Of a stretch of 64,000 nucleotides of DNA, positions 16,460 through 26,123 are shown one piece after another. The notes under the pieces are model-generated. The model was not told the origin of the DNA and did not search any database. It worked only from the letters and a program-made list of their open reading frames with translations. The translations under genes were made by a program, and so were the position numbers. Position 1 is the stretch's first letter, and each line of letters starts with the position of its first letter. This stretch comes from Pseudotamlana agarivorans (lineage in GTDB: Bacteria > Bacteroidota > Bacteroidia > Flavobacteriales > Flavobacteriaceae), in assembly GCF_018860245.1 (NCBI RefSeq), contig NZ_JAHKPD010000011.1, forward strand, positions 248,001 to 312,000. The letters run 5' to 3'.

Positions 16460-17740
16460 ATGAATAAAAATTATAACATTGCAGTCATTGGTTTAGGGTA
16501 TGTGGGCTTACCATTAGCACGCTTATTTGCTACAAAATATCCTACCATAGGGTTCGATATCAATACCAAAAGAATAGCCGAGTTAAATTCAGGGACCGAC
16601 ACCACCTTAGAGATAACCAATGCCTTACTCAAATCGGTTTTAGTTGCGCAACCAACTCAAGAAAAAGGGTTATTCTGTACAACAAAAATAGAAGACCTTT
16701 CCAACTGTAATTATTATATCATAACCGTACCAACACCGGTAGACAAAAACAACACCCCCGATTTAACACCCCTAATTAAAGCCAGTGAATCGGTTGCTAA
16801 AGTCTTAAAAAAAGGAGATACCGTGATATACGAATCTACAGTGTATCCAGGCGCTACAGAAGAAGAATGCATCCCTGTTCTAGAAAAACATTCAGGTTTA
16901 AAATTCAATACCGATTTCTATGCAGGCTATTCACCAGAACGCATCAACCCAGGAGATAAAAAACATACAGTTGAAAAAATTCTAAAAGTCACTTCGGGAT
17001 CTACACCTAAAGTAGGCTTAGAAATTGACAATTTATACAAATCGGTAATTACAGCAGGTACCCACCTAGCGCCTTCTATTAAAGTGGCCGAAGCTTCTAA
17101 AGTGATTGAAAACGCACAACGCGATATCAACATCGCCTTTGTAAACGAGCTGGCTAAAATATTTAACTTATTAGATATCGATACCCATGCCGTATTAGAA
17201 GCCGCAGGTACCAAATGGAATTTCCTACCCTTTAAACCTGGTTTAGTAGGCGGACATTGTATCGGGGTCGATCCTTATTATTTGGCTCAAAAGGCACAAC
17301 AAATTGGCTACCACCCCGAAATAATACTTGCAGGACGTCGTATTAATGATAGTATGGGAAAATATGTGGCCACAGAAGTTATCAAACTCTTAATTAATAA
17401 AGAAATTAAAATTAAGAATGCCAATATTCTCGTTTTAGGCATCACCTTTAAAGAAAATTGTCCAGATGTTCGAAATACACGAGCCGTAGATGTGGTTAAC
17501 GAATTAAAACAATTTGGAACCCAAGTCACTATTTTCGACCCGATGGCAAACCCAGAAGAAGTCATGCATGAGTACAACCTAATAACCAGTAACCAAAAAC
17601 CGAATACAACATACGATGCTATTGTGTTAACCGTAGCCCATAATGAGTTTTCTAAAATGAACCTTAAAAAGTTCTTAAACCCCAAGGGCATTATATATGA
17701 TGTTAAAGGGATTTTAACAGATGCTGATGGTAAGCTGTAA
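16460..17740 (+). CDS. Nucleotide-sugar dehydrogenase (TviB/WbpO-like)
   Basis: This is a second UDP-sugar dehydrogenase of 426 residues, of the group that oxidises UDP-N-acetylhexosamines to uronic acids (Vi antigen TviB, WbpO/WbpA). Motifs are AVIGLGYVGLPLARLFA, ITVPTPVDKNNTPDLTPL, YESTVYPGATEEECIPVLE, YSPERINPGD, and the active-site GGHCIGVDPYYLAQKA. VPTPVDKNNTPD and GGHCIGVDPYY set it apart from Ugd. It lies 17 bases after ugd. The exact substrate (UDP-GlcNAc or UDP-GalNAc) cannot be decided from sequence alone. Confidence 0.9.
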   Translation: MNKNYNIAVIGLGYVGLPLARLFATKYPTIGFDINTKRIAELNSGTDTTLEITNALLKSVLVAQPTQEKGLFCTTKIEDLSNCNYYIITVPTPVDKNNTPDLTPLIKASESVAKVLKKGDTVIYESTVYPGATEEECIPVLEKHSGLKFNTDFYAGYSPERINPGDKKHTVEKILKVTSGSTPKVGLEIDNLYKSVITAGTHLAPSIKVAEASKVIENAQRDINIAFVNELAKIFNLLDIDTHAVLEAAGTKWNFLPFKPGLVGGHCIGVDPYYLAQKAQQIGYHPEIILAGRRINDSMGKYVATEVIKLLINKEIKIKNANILVLGITFKENCPDVRNTRAVDVVNELKQFGTQVTIFDPMANPEEVMHEYNLITSNQKPNTTYDAIVLTVAHNEFSKMNLKKFLNPKGIIYDVKGILTDADGKL

Positions 17741-17818
17741 TGTCATATAAAATTTAAAAGAAATAATAATTAATAAAATAGCAACCTTTCTTAAGGTTCT
17801 AACAAATAAGAATTTAGT

Positions 17819-18097
17819 ATGAAGATCGGTTATTTCAATGATACAAAGATTAGTATTTCAGAAACATTTGTTTACGATTTACTTAAAGGCTTGTTTAAAA
17901 AACATGGAGACATCACTTACTTTTCTGGTGAAAAAGAAACCACAGGCTTTAATCATGAAACAAGGTTTTTAAACAAATTATTATTAAAAAACAAAACCTT
18001 ATGTAAAGAGTTCGGCGAAGCAGGTAGAATACATATTGCTCAACTTTGTAATCCACAAAAACGATTACATGATATTTTAAAAACATTAAATAAATGA
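17819..18097 (+). pseudogene. Glycosyltransferase remnant, N- and C-terminal ends fused in frame
   Basis: This encodes 92 residues. The start, MKIGYFNDTKISISETFVYD, parallels the intact GT4 enzyme at 19484 (MKLGYFTHTNVSPSETFIFD). The end, EFGEAGRIHIAQLC, parallels that enzyme's C-terminal KMGKAGREHIINLC. About 300 residues in between, including both Rossmann domains, are missing, yet the frame is open. It therefore looks like an in-frame internal deletion of a duplicate glycosyltransferase. Its stop codon overlaps the flippase start (ATGA), so it may persist to keep translation coupled to the next gene. No transferase activity is expected. Confidence 0.75.
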
Positions 18098-19392
18098 ACT
18101 TAAAACAAATGGCTATTTCTGGCACAAAATGGACAACAGCCAGTACTATTGTAATAGCTCTCGTGTCTTTAATTAAATTATCGGTTTTAACTCGTTTTTT
18201 AGCAATAGAAGATTTCGGACTAATGGCTTTAGTGAATGTAGTTCTAGGGTTTATGAGTTTATTTATGGATATGGGCTTAACTTCTGCCATATTGCATAAA
18301 CAAAATATTACTAAAAACGAATATTCTAGTTTATATTGGCTAAATGTTTTTTTTAGTCTTACTCTAATGCTTATTATAATGATTGTAAGTCCCTTCATAG
18401 GGGATTTTTATAATGAAGAGCAATTACCACTACTACTAATTTTAATGAGTTTAAGTTTAATTATTTCGGCAACAGGTAGACAGTTTAAAACTGTGAAAGC
18501 AAAAAACCTAGATTTTAAATTTATTGCTATAGTTGATGTAATTACCTCTACATTATCACTTATTTTAGCAATTATTTTGGCTTATTTAAATTATGGGGTA
18601 TACGCTATTGTGTATTCTGCCCTACTTCAATTTTCTTTAAGTAACTTAACCTATCTAATTTCGGGCATCAACTCAAATAGCATTCAATGGCATTTTAAAA
18701 TGTTAGAGACTAAGCCCTTTTTAAAAATAGGCATGTATCAAGTAGGTGGACAAGTGGTAAATTACTTTAATAGAGACATTGACACTTTAATTGTGGGTAA
18801 AATTCTTGGTGCGGAAGTGCTAGGTGGGTATAGCCTAGCAAAACAATTGGTCTTTAGACCAACTATGATTATTAACCCCATCCTATCTAAAGTCGCCGCA
18901 CCAACATTAGCAAAAATACAACACAATAAAAATCAACTTAAAGAGGGGTATTTAAAAATATTAAATATTGTTAGTTCTTTAAATTTCGTGGCATATGTTT
19001 TATTAGCAATTTTAGCCTACCCCGTAGTTTTAATTTTATATGGAACAGACTTTATACATATCGTTAGTATTGTACAAATCCTATGCATTTACATGTATTT
19101 GCGTTCATTAGGAAACCCTGTAGGAGCGTTAGTTACGGCTACAGGAAGAACAGATCTAGAATTTTACTGGAATATTTTAGCCTTATGTGTAGTCCCCTTA
19201 ATCGTATACATAAGCTCTTTCATGGGGGTAAATGGCATAGCCATTGGACTTAGCTTGTTTATGCTATTAGCTTTTTACCCTTTTTATAAATTACTGATTT
19301 CTAAAATGATTTCATGTAGCTTTAAAGAATATACTAAAGCTACTATTATTAACCCCTTGATATTATTGAGGCTGTTTAAGAACAACATTTAG
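18094..19392 (+). CDS. wzx: Wzx-type polysaccharide flippase (MOP/WzxC-like)
   Basis: This highly hydrophobic 432-residue protein has the features of the polysaccharide transporter group: MAISGTKWTTASTIVIALVS, FLAIEDFGLMALVNVVLGF, DMGLTSAILHKQ, YFNRDIDTLIVGKILGAEVL and GGYSLAKQLVFRP. It would flip undecaprenyl-linked repeat units across the inner membrane. It is a little shorter than typical WzxC (about 480), at the C-terminal end. The start overlaps the preceding remnant by 4 bases. Codons here and in the following genes are visibly richer in A/T than in the sugar-nucleotide genes, as is common for strain-specific parts of such loci. Confidence 0.88.
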   Translation: MNLKQMAISGTKWTTASTIVIALVSLIKLSVLTRFLAIEDFGLMALVNVVLGFMSLFMDMGLTSAILHKQNITKNEYSSLYWLNVFFSLTLMLIIMIVSPFIGDFYNEEQLPLLLILMSLSLIISATGRQFKTVKAKNLDFKFIAIVDVITSTLSLILAIILAYLNYGVYAIVYSALLQFSLSNLTYLISGINSNSIQWHFKMLETKPFLKIGMYQVGGQVVNYFNRDIDTLIVGKILGAEVLGGYSLAKQLVFRPTMIINPILSKVAAPTLAKIQHNKNQLKEGYLKILNIVSSLNFVAYVLLAILAYPVVLILYGTDFIHIVSIVQILCIYMYLRSLGNPVGALVTATGRTDLEFYWNILALCVVPLIVYISSFMGVNGIAIGLSLFMLLAFYPFYKLLISKMISCSFKEYTKATIINPLILLRLFKNNI

Positions 19393-19483
19393 ATGAAAAA
19401 TAAAGCTTTAAATTCATATAAACATGTTATTTAACTTCATCAAGTTTGCCCTTTTTTACCAAAAAATTAAAATTATATTATAA

Positions 19484-20665
19484 ATGAAACTAGGATATTT
19501 CACACACACAAATGTATCTCCATCAGAAACTTTTATTTTTGATTTAATATCTGCTCTTCAAGACGATGAAGATATTAATATTACTGTATACGGTGGAAAT
19601 AAAAAACACAAAATAAAAGGTATCGATGGCCTTAAAACAATATCTACAGGGTATTCTGAAAAAGGTTATAAAAATTCGTTTAAGTTATATAAATTAGGTC
19701 AATTTTTAGGAGGAAAAGGAAATCATTTTAAAAATAAATTTCAAATTTATAATGGTTATCACGCACTCAAAAACAACATAATTAATAAGCCTGATGTTGC
19801 TTTTATTGATTATGGAACTTCAGCAGTTATGTGTAGGAAATACATGGTCGACAATAAAATTCCATTTATTGTTCATGTCCATGGTTATGATGTGACTTCT
19901 GCCTTAAATGATGAATTCTACAAGAAAGAACTTAAAAAAGTATTTGAAAGTGCGAGCTATATTATAGCTGCAAGTCATTATATCCGCAAGATCCTGGAAT
20001 TAGAAGGATGCTCTAAGGAAAAAATAAAAGTAATTCGTTATGGACTTAACTCATCACAAGTAAAGCCTCTTAATTGGAATAAACGAAAGAACGAAAACCC
20101 TTCTGTAATATTTTTAGGCCGTTTAACACCTAAGAAACACCCGATTGCTTTATTACATGCTTTTAATATCGTACAACGTAAAATACCAAATGCTAAGTTA
20201 ACGATTATAGGAAGTGGTCCATTAGAAAATGCTGTTAAAAAATGTATAGACAAACTAGGTATAAAAGAAAAAGTTGATATGCTTGGTGTATTAAATCGTG
20301 AACAATCCTTTCCGATCATGAATAAACACTGGGTGTACGCCCAGCATAGCGTTACTGCTAGCTCTGGTGATCAAGAAGGGTTTGCTATAAGTTTAGCTGA
20401 GGCTGCGATACATGAAATCCCAGTAGTGTCTACTTATCATAATGGAATTCCTGAAAATGTATTAGACAAAGAAACGGGTCTATTAGTTAAGGAATTTGAT
20501 TTTGAAGATATGGCCAAAAAAATCATATATTTAATTGAAAATCCCGATGTAGCTGAAAAAATGGGAAAAGCAGGTAGAGAACATATTATTAACCTTTGTT
20601 GTACTAAAACCCGAGTTGAAAAAATTAAAGAATTAGTAAAATCTTCAATTAAAAAAACTATATAA
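19484..20665 (+). CDS. Glycosyltransferase, GT4-like
   Basis: This 393-residue GT-B fold enzyme has HVHGYDVTSALNDEFYKKEL and ASHYIRKILELEG in the acceptor domain. The donor domain has VIFLGRLTPKKHP, TIIGSGPLENAVKK, SGDQEGFAISLAEAAIHEIP and VVSTYHNGIPENV. The E-x7-E region and GLL(V)KEFD after it fit retaining GT4 enzymes. It would add one sugar to the lipid-linked repeat unit in the cytoplasm. It is the intact relative of the remnant at 17819. Donor and linkage are unknown. Confidence 0.88.
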   Translation: MKLGYFTHTNVSPSETFIFDLISALQDDEDINITVYGGNKKHKIKGIDGLKTISTGYSEKGYKNSFKLYKLGQFLGGKGNHFKNKFQIYNGYHALKNNIINKPDVAFIDYGTSAVMCRKYMVDNKIPFIVHVHGYDVTSALNDEFYKKELKKVFESASYIIAASHYIRKILELEGCSKEKIKVIRYGLNSSQVKPLNWNKRKNENPSVIFLGRLTPKKHPIALLHAFNIVQRKIPNAKLTIIGSGPLENAVKKCIDKLGIKEKVDMLGVLNREQSFPIMNKHWVYAQHSVTASSGDQEGFAISLAEAAIHEIPVVSTYHNGIPENVLDKETGLLVKEFDFEDMAKKIIYLIENPDVAEKMGKAGREHIINLCCTKTRVEKIKELVKSSIKKTI

Positions 20666-21046
20666 ATCAAATATCCCGTAAATTTTATTAATATACTCAT
20701 ACGGAGCAATCACAAAACACTATAATAACAGACACCTTCAAAAACTTCTTTTGATCAGAAATATCCTAACTTAAAAGCTCTAACTGTAGATAATGATTTC
20801 ATAAGCAAGTTAGTAGTATTTCACAAGTCATTATACACAAAAAGAAGGTTCTATTGTAGAAACATGTGGTAAAGTAAACGGTTAAATAATTATAAATAAT
20901 ACGATTATAATATTCTAGTTAAATATTTTAAAAAAAAGGCAGCTAAACCTATTGTAAAATATCATAACATTAAGTTTTAGGTATTTCCAATTGGCTCTTT
21001 TATAAAGAAAATAACTATATCCAACTTCAAATAAAAAAGATTTAAC
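20666..21046. other. Gap with a possible degenerate coding remnant
   Basis: This is a 381-base AT-rich gap within the glycosyltransferase run. Around 20728-20860 one frame reads like protein (FDQKYPNLKALTVDNDFISK, then LVVFHKSLY). The likeness seems to continue after a frame shift as KEGSIVETCGKVNG before stop codons. No family is recognised. It may be the decayed end of a lost locus gene. Confidence 0.3.
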
Positions 21047-21664
21047 ATGAAAAATGTAATCTACGTATCTAAAAAAATTATTAAGGCATCTAAAAATGAA
21101 ATTTTCATAATCAAAAATATACTATTTACCTATTTTAGAAAATCAAATTATAATTCTAAAGTATTTTGTATAGGGTACAACAAAACGGGTACAACTACAT
21201 TGGGTAAGTCATTAGAAATGTTAGGTTATAAAAATAGTTCTTTTAACAGGAGAATATACCGTAAATATTATTTAACCAAAAATTATAGTAAAATATTAAA
21301 ATATACTGCTAAGTTTGAGTCATTTGACGATCTACCGTGGTTAAAGGAAGATATGATACCAATTTTAGATAAAACTTTCCCTGAAAGTAAGTTTATATAC
21401 TTAACTAGAGATGAAAATGAATGGAAAAAATCTTTTTATAATTGGACTTACAAAGTAAAAGGACATTATCCGGATATCGAAAAAGGGTGGGAAGATTATA
21501 AAAATCATGAGAAATTTGTTTTAGATTATTTTAAAACACACCCAAAGAAAGATTTTATTATTTTGAACGTTAAGGATAAATATGGCTTTGAAAAATTGGC
21601 ACTGTTTTTAGGTAAAGAAAGTTTTCGAAAAAGTTTTCCAAGATTTAATGAATCTAGTAATTAG
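21047..21664 (+). CDS. Sulfotransferase, PAPS-dependent
   Basis: This 205-residue protein has the 5'-phosphosulfate-binding loop FCIGYNKTGTTTLGKSLEML near residue 45 and a 3'-phosphate-binding segment FIYLTRDENEWKKSFYNW near residue 125. It ends with FEKLALFLGK like many carbohydrate sulfotransferases. It would transfer sulfate from PAPS to a sugar of the polymer, releasing PAP. Its place among the glycosyltransferases and the nearby CysCDNQ set fit this job. It is on the short side for the family but both binding elements are present. Confidence 0.85.
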   Translation: MKNVIYVSKKIIKASKNEIFIIKNILFTYFRKSNYNSKVFCIGYNKTGTTTLGKSLEMLGYKNSSFNRRIYRKYYLTKNYSKILKYTAKFESFDDLPWLKEDMIPILDKTFPESKFIYLTRDENEWKKSFYNWTYKVKGHYPDIEKGWEDYKNHEKFVLDYFKTHPKKDFIILNVKDKYGFEKLALFLGKESFRKSFPRFNESSN

Positions 21665-21711
21665 TTATTGAGTAAGACGGCTTAAAAAAGCATAATAAAA
21701 ATTGAGACAAA

Positions 21712-22692
21712 TTGAAAAATTTTATTAGTATAATTATTCCAAGTTATAACAAAGCTCCTTTTATAGCAGAAACCCTGGAGTCTTTAATAAATCAAACCTA
21801 TCCTAACTGGGAAGCTGTGATTGTTGATGATGGCTCTACAGATAACTCTATTGATATAATAAATGCTTTTTGTAATCAAGATTCAAGAATAAAGTTATAT
21901 GAAAGGGTAAAACTCCCTAAAGGTGGTTCAACATGTAGAAACATCGGATTAAAACAAGCTAAAGGAAAATATATTTTATTTTTAGATGCTGATGACTTAT
22001 TAGCCCAAGAATGCCTTAATCAACGTTTGTCTCTGATTTCACAATCCCCCAACAACAACTTTTGGGTGTTTTCAACAGGTACTTTCTATAAAAAAATTGG
22101 AGATAGTAACTCCATATGGGTTCCAAAAGGAGATAATTTCTTAATTCGTTTTTTAAAACATAACTTACCCTGGAATATCATGTCTGTTGTATGGGATAGG
22201 ACTTATATTAATCAGTTAAATGGATTTGATACAGATTTTACAAGATTACAAGATGTAGAGCTACATACACGCGCCCTTCTAGATAAAAGTGTCTCTTTCG
22301 AGACATACCCCACACATCTTGCTGATGCTTTTTATAGAATAGATACCGAAAGAACAGGCCAAGATATCAAACAACAATTAGAAAAACAGAAAAATGGCGT
22401 TTTAACATATCTCAAAAAAACAACTCCTTTATTGAAAACAAATAAACAAAAAAGAGCTATTAACGGTACTATATTTGAATTTATTACAGCGCTAAATTAT
22501 AACTGCTTAGTACTAAATAATGAAGTAAGTTTACATGTCGAAATTTATAAAGAAATAATTCAGTTCATAAAAGAACATCCTTCTAATCTATTCAAACTTA
22601 AATACATTAATTTTTATGTTTATTTATATAAAAAAGGGTTTTGGAAAATAAAGGGTTTTAATTATACTATGAAATATTTACTTTGTTTATGA
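21712..22692 (+). CDS. Glycosyltransferase family 2
   Basis: This 326-residue GT-A enzyme has the typical start ISIIIPSYNKAPFIAETLES, VIVDDGSTDNS, GGSTCRNIGLKQAKGKYILF and LDADD (metal-binding DxD-type). The acidic DTDFTRLQDVELHTRAL carries the probable base region. The frame begins at a TTG; no ATG gives a better start. It is an inverting transferase adding one residue to the repeat unit, donor unknown. It overlaps the next gene by 4 bases (ATGA), so the two are probably translated together. Confidence 0.88.
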   Translation: MKNFISIIIPSYNKAPFIAETLESLINQTYPNWEAVIVDDGSTDNSIDIINAFCNQDSRIKLYERVKLPKGGSTCRNIGLKQAKGKYILFLDADDLLAQECLNQRLSLISQSPNNNFWVFSTGTFYKKIGDSNSIWVPKGDNFLIRFLKHNLPWNIMSVVWDRTYINQLNGFDTDFTRLQDVELHTRALLDKSVSFETYPTHLADAFYRIDTERTGQDIKQQLEKQKNGVLTYLKKTTPLLKTNKQKRAINGTIFEFITALNYNCLVLNNEVSLHVEIYKEIIQFIKEHPSNLFKLKYINFYVYLYKKGFWKIKGFNYTMKYLLCL

Positions 22693-23825
22693 AAATTAGT
22701 TTACTAACAAATGGCATATACCCATATGTTATTGGAGGAATGCAGAAACACTCTTTCAATTTAGCAAAACATTTAGCGAAAAACAAAATTCACGTAGATG
22801 TATACCACCCTACTAGTAATAATGACATTAACATAGAGAACTATTTTGTAGATGAGGAACTAGACTATTTAAGTTTTATTGTAATCCCTTTTCCTAAAAC
22901 ACCTAAATTCCCTGGTCATTATATTTATGCATCATACTTATATTCAAAAGCATTGTATAATAAAATTGATTTAACAGAGGCTCCTAATGTTATTTACGCA
23001 CAAGGTTTTACTGCTTGGTATTTTCTAAAGAAAAACCCTTTTTTAAACAATTTAATTTCTAATTTACATGGATTAGAAATGTTTCAATACAGTATTAATC
23101 TAAAAAATAAATTAGAGCAATTCTTATTAAGAATTCCTGCTAAGACAATTATTAAAAATGCTAACCTACAAGTTTCTTTAGGAGGGAAATTAACTAACAT
23201 ACTTTATCTAAATAAAGCTAAAAACAACTCAGTAATTGAGATACCTAATGCTATTGATGATAGTTGGCTTAGTAATAAAGTTGATTTTAATGATACCTCA
23301 GAAAAACTAAAATTAGTATTCATTGGTAGATATGAAAGAAGAAAAGGTATTGAAGAGTTTCATAACGTCATAAAAAACACAATTGATAGTCTTAATTACG
23401 AGGTGCAATTTGTTGGACCAATTCCAAAGGAAAAACAAATAAAACATCATAATGTAAAATATCTAGGCACCATTCATGACAGTAATGAAATAAAAAAAAT
23501 ATTATATAATTCGGATATTATGGTTTGCCCAAGTTTTTCAGAAGGCATGCCAACAGTTATTATAGAAGCTATGACTTGCGGCTGCGCGATTATTGCAACG
23601 GATGTTGGCGCGGTTAGTGAAATGGTTGATAAAAATAATGGGTGGTTACTAAAGGCCTCTAATATTGAAACAGGTCTATCCATTGCCATTCATGAAGCTA
23701 TTAAGTCGTCTCAATTAGATAAATTAAAGCAAAACTCTATTGAAAAAGCAAAGAATTTCCAATGGGATTGTGTCATTCAAACTTTAATTAAAAACCTATT
23801 AATTGATACAACAAGTTTATCATAA
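22689..23825 (+). CDS. Glycosyltransferase, GT4-like
   Basis: This 378-residue GT-B enzyme has YPYVIGGMQKHSFNLAKHLA (the N-terminal glycine loop), LVFIGRYERRKGIEEFHNVI and PSFSEGMPTVIIEAMTCGCA followed by IIATDVGAVSEMV. The start is the ATG at 22689, four bases inside the previous gene's stop. The end overlaps the polymerase gene by 23 bases. Donor and linkage cannot be read from sequence. Confidence 0.9.
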   Translation: MKISLLTNGIYPYVIGGMQKHSFNLAKHLAKNKIHVDVYHPTSNNDINIENYFVDEELDYLSFIVIPFPKTPKFPGHYIYASYLYSKALYNKIDLTEAPNVIYAQGFTAWYFLKKNPFLNNLISNLHGLEMFQYSINLKNKLEQFLLRIPAKTIIKNANLQVSLGGKLTNILYLNKAKNNSVIEIPNAIDDSWLSNKVDFNDTSEKLKLVFIGRYERRKGIEEFHNVIKNTIDSLNYEVQFVGPIPKEKQIKHHNVKYLGTIHDSNEIKKILYNSDIMVCPSFSEGMPTVIIEAMTCGCAIIATDVGAVSEMVDKNNGWLLKASNIETGLSIAIHEAIKSSQLDKLKQNSIEKAKNFQWDCVIQTLIKNLLIDTTSLS

Positions 23826-25092
23826 ATATAAACAATTATTTATTTCTACCTTCATTTTCCTGTTACTTGGAATTGGAGTAGGTTTACCAGGTGCTATTTT
23901 GGCGCTTTTAGCGATTATATCATATTTACCTACAAAACAAAAACTAGATTTTTTATTAATTTCATTTTTACTAACTTTTTTTTTAGCCAACAATTTTTCT
24001 GGTCCCCTCGCCTATAATGGCAATTTACGTTTTATCATATTAGCCTTAACACTAGTAAAAGTATATCAAATAAAGATTAAAAAACTGAATTTAGCTTGGT
24101 TCACGCTTCCTTTTGTTTTCATCAGTTTAATCATTACTCTACTTTTTTCGCCGCTAGGTTATGATGCCATTTTACGATGTCTAGCCTATTTTTTTGTTGG
24201 CTATGCTCTTTTTAATCTGGTAAACATCCTGTACATAAAACAAAATAACATTGGTATTCTTTTATTCTACTTTTTATTTGGTTTTATTTTAATAAATTTT
24301 GTTCTATTAATAAACCCAAGTTATTATTTAGTTGGTCGTTTCATGGGACTTACTGGAAATCCTAATGGATTAGGCATGCTTCTCGTTTTTATTTATGCCA
24401 TAATAGACTTATTAAAACAACGTGGTGAATTATTAGGGGTCAATAAAAAATTCATTTTAATTAACATCTTCATAATAGTTTTATTAATACTATTGACTGG
24501 CTCTAGAACTGCATTGGTCAGTATGCTCTTTTACACGTTGGCCAACAAGGTTTTAACTAACAAAAAAGCCTTTGTACCTTATGCCGTTCTAGCAACTGTA
24601 GGGGTGCTATTCATTTACTATATAAGCCTTCAAGATCTATTAACCTTTATTGGCTCTAACATAGAGCTACGTTTAAATAGCCTTGAAACTGCCAGTGGAA
24701 GAACCATTGTCTGGAAGGTGGCTTGGGAGGAAATCTCTACTCATTTGTGGTATGGTCAAGGCTTTATGTATGATAATTATTTCATTAAAGACTATGCCGA
24801 CAAATATATAGGCGCCGTACGTGCACGTCATTGGAGTGGTATATGGAGCTCGTATTTTTCATTACTCTTAAATGTGGGTATTGTTGGTGTAATTGCTTTT
24901 GGGTGGATGCTTTTTAAATTCTATCAAAAAGCAACATTAAAAGCCACAGCCGTTATTTACATAATTACTATACTTTTAATTGGCATTACAGAATCTTGGA
25001 TGGCAGCCTCTATGAATCCTTTTACGCCACTTTTATTTTTATATTTTGCTATTCAAAATCAACCTCTTAAACACACACGCATCTATCAATGA
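23803..25092 (+). CDS. wzy: O-antigen polymerase/ligase-like membrane protein (Wzy candidate)
   Basis: This 429-residue protein consists of about ten to twelve hydrophobic spans. The periplasmic loop and motifs are those of the Wzy_C/O-antigen ligase family: GLTGNPNGLGMLLVF, LTGSRTALVSMLFY and SGRTIVWKVAWEEIS followed by WYGQGF. It would polymerise undecaprenyl-linked repeat units at the periplasmic face. The frame starts at a TTG inside the previous gene's last codons; no better ATG is close. It is the only polymerase candidate in the locus, completing Wzx/Wzy/Wza/Wzc. Confidence 0.85.
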   Translation: MIQQVYHKYKQLFISTFIFLLLGIGVGLPGAILALLAIISYLPTKQKLDFLLISFLLTFFLANNFSGPLAYNGNLRFIILALTLVKVYQIKIKKLNLAWFTLPFVFISLIITLLFSPLGYDAILRCLAYFFVGYALFNLVNILYIKQNNIGILLFYFLFGFILINFVLLINPSYYLVGRFMGLTGNPNGLGMLLVFIYAIIDLLKQRGELLGVNKKFILINIFIIVLLILLTGSRTALVSMLFYTLANKVLTNKKAFVPYAVLATVGVLFIYYISLQDLLTFIGSNIELRLNSLETASGRTIVWKVAWEEISTHLWYGQGFMYDNYFIKDYADKYIGAVRARHWSGIWSSYFSLLLNVGIVGVIAFGWMLFKFYQKATLKATAVIYIITILLIGITESWMAASMNPFTPLLFLYFAIQNQPLKHTRIYQ

Positions 25093-26123
25093 AAATTTTA
25101 GTCCTATTTACAAAACTAACTGGCTATTGGATGGCTTGCATGCAACATGATGCAACCATTAATAACAACAGCTATTTAGTATTTAGAAAGACACCTAGTC
25201 CAGACGCTCCTTTTCAATTACACTCTACAGAAAACATAGCACTTAAAAATGTTGACTCACTAGATTCAGAAGCTTTGCAACAACAGGTTAAAACGTTTAA
25301 TCCCGATTTAATTTATGTGGCAGGCTGGACCGATAAACGCTACTTGCAAATCGCAAAAAGCTATAAAAAATCAGGTATCCCGGTCATTACAGGTATGGAC
25401 AACCAATGGTTAGGAAATCCTAAACAGCATTTAGCGAGTTATTTAAGCCCATTGTTTATCCGCCCTTATTTTTCGCATATCTGGGTAGCCGGCATGCCGC
25501 AGTATTATTATGCTAAAAAATTAGGTTTTGAATCTACAAATATTTTAACCGGTCTTTATTGTGCTGATGAAAATTTATTTAAAAACACCGTGCAAACATC
25601 ACACAACAAGCAGTTTGTTTTTATAGGTCGCCTAGTGGAACATAAAGGCTTAAAAGTACTTTTTAAAGTTCTTAACGAGTTAATTCAAGAAGAACTCATC
25701 AACTTTAAAGTTCATTTTATAGGCAATGGCCCCTTAGCTGAGCAAATACCAAAACATAATAATATTAAGCATACCTCCTTTGTAAGGCCTGAAGCTTTAC
25801 CTAAATTATTAGAAAACGCAGGAACCTTTATTTTACCAAGCCTCTATGAAGCCTGGGGAGTCGTGGTACATGAAGCAGCTTTAGCTGGTATGCCTATCAT
25901 TACGACTGAAGAAACTGGAGCGGCTTCAGAATTCGTAATCAATAATTATAACGGTCATACCTACCAAGCAAACGATGCTGAGGCTTTAAAAAAGTTACTT
26001 TTAAAATATGCGGTTTTCGATGAAACCACCTATTTAAAATATTCGAAACACAGCAAAGCGCTTGCTCATAAAATAAACCTGAACGACTGGTCGGCTAAAA
26101 TTAATTCTATAATTCGTGAGTAA
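25089..26123 (+). CDS. Glycosyltransferase, GT4-like
   Basis: This 344-residue enzyme shows YVAGWTDKRYLQIAK, PVITGMDNQWLGNPKQH, FVFIGRLVEHKGLKVLFKVL, FIGNGPLAEQIPKH and PSLYEAWGVVVHEAALAGMP, the retaining GT4 donor-site pattern (E-A-W-G-x3-H-E). It overlaps the polymerase stop by 4 bases. Donor unknown. Confidence 0.88.
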   Translation: MKILVLFTKLTGYWMACMQHDATINNNSYLVFRKTPSPDAPFQLHSTENIALKNVDSLDSEALQQQVKTFNPDLIYVAGWTDKRYLQIAKSYKKSGIPVITGMDNQWLGNPKQHLASYLSPLFIRPYFSHIWVAGMPQYYYAKKLGFESTNILTGLYCADENLFKNTVQTSHNKQFVFIGRLVEHKGLKVLFKVLNELIQEELINFKVHFIGNGPLAEQIPKHNNIKHTSFVRPEALPKLLENAGTFILPSLYEAWGVVVHEAALAGMPIITTEETGAASEFVINNYNGHTYQANDAEALKKLLLKYAVFDETTYLKYSKHSKALAHKINLNDWSAKINSIIRE

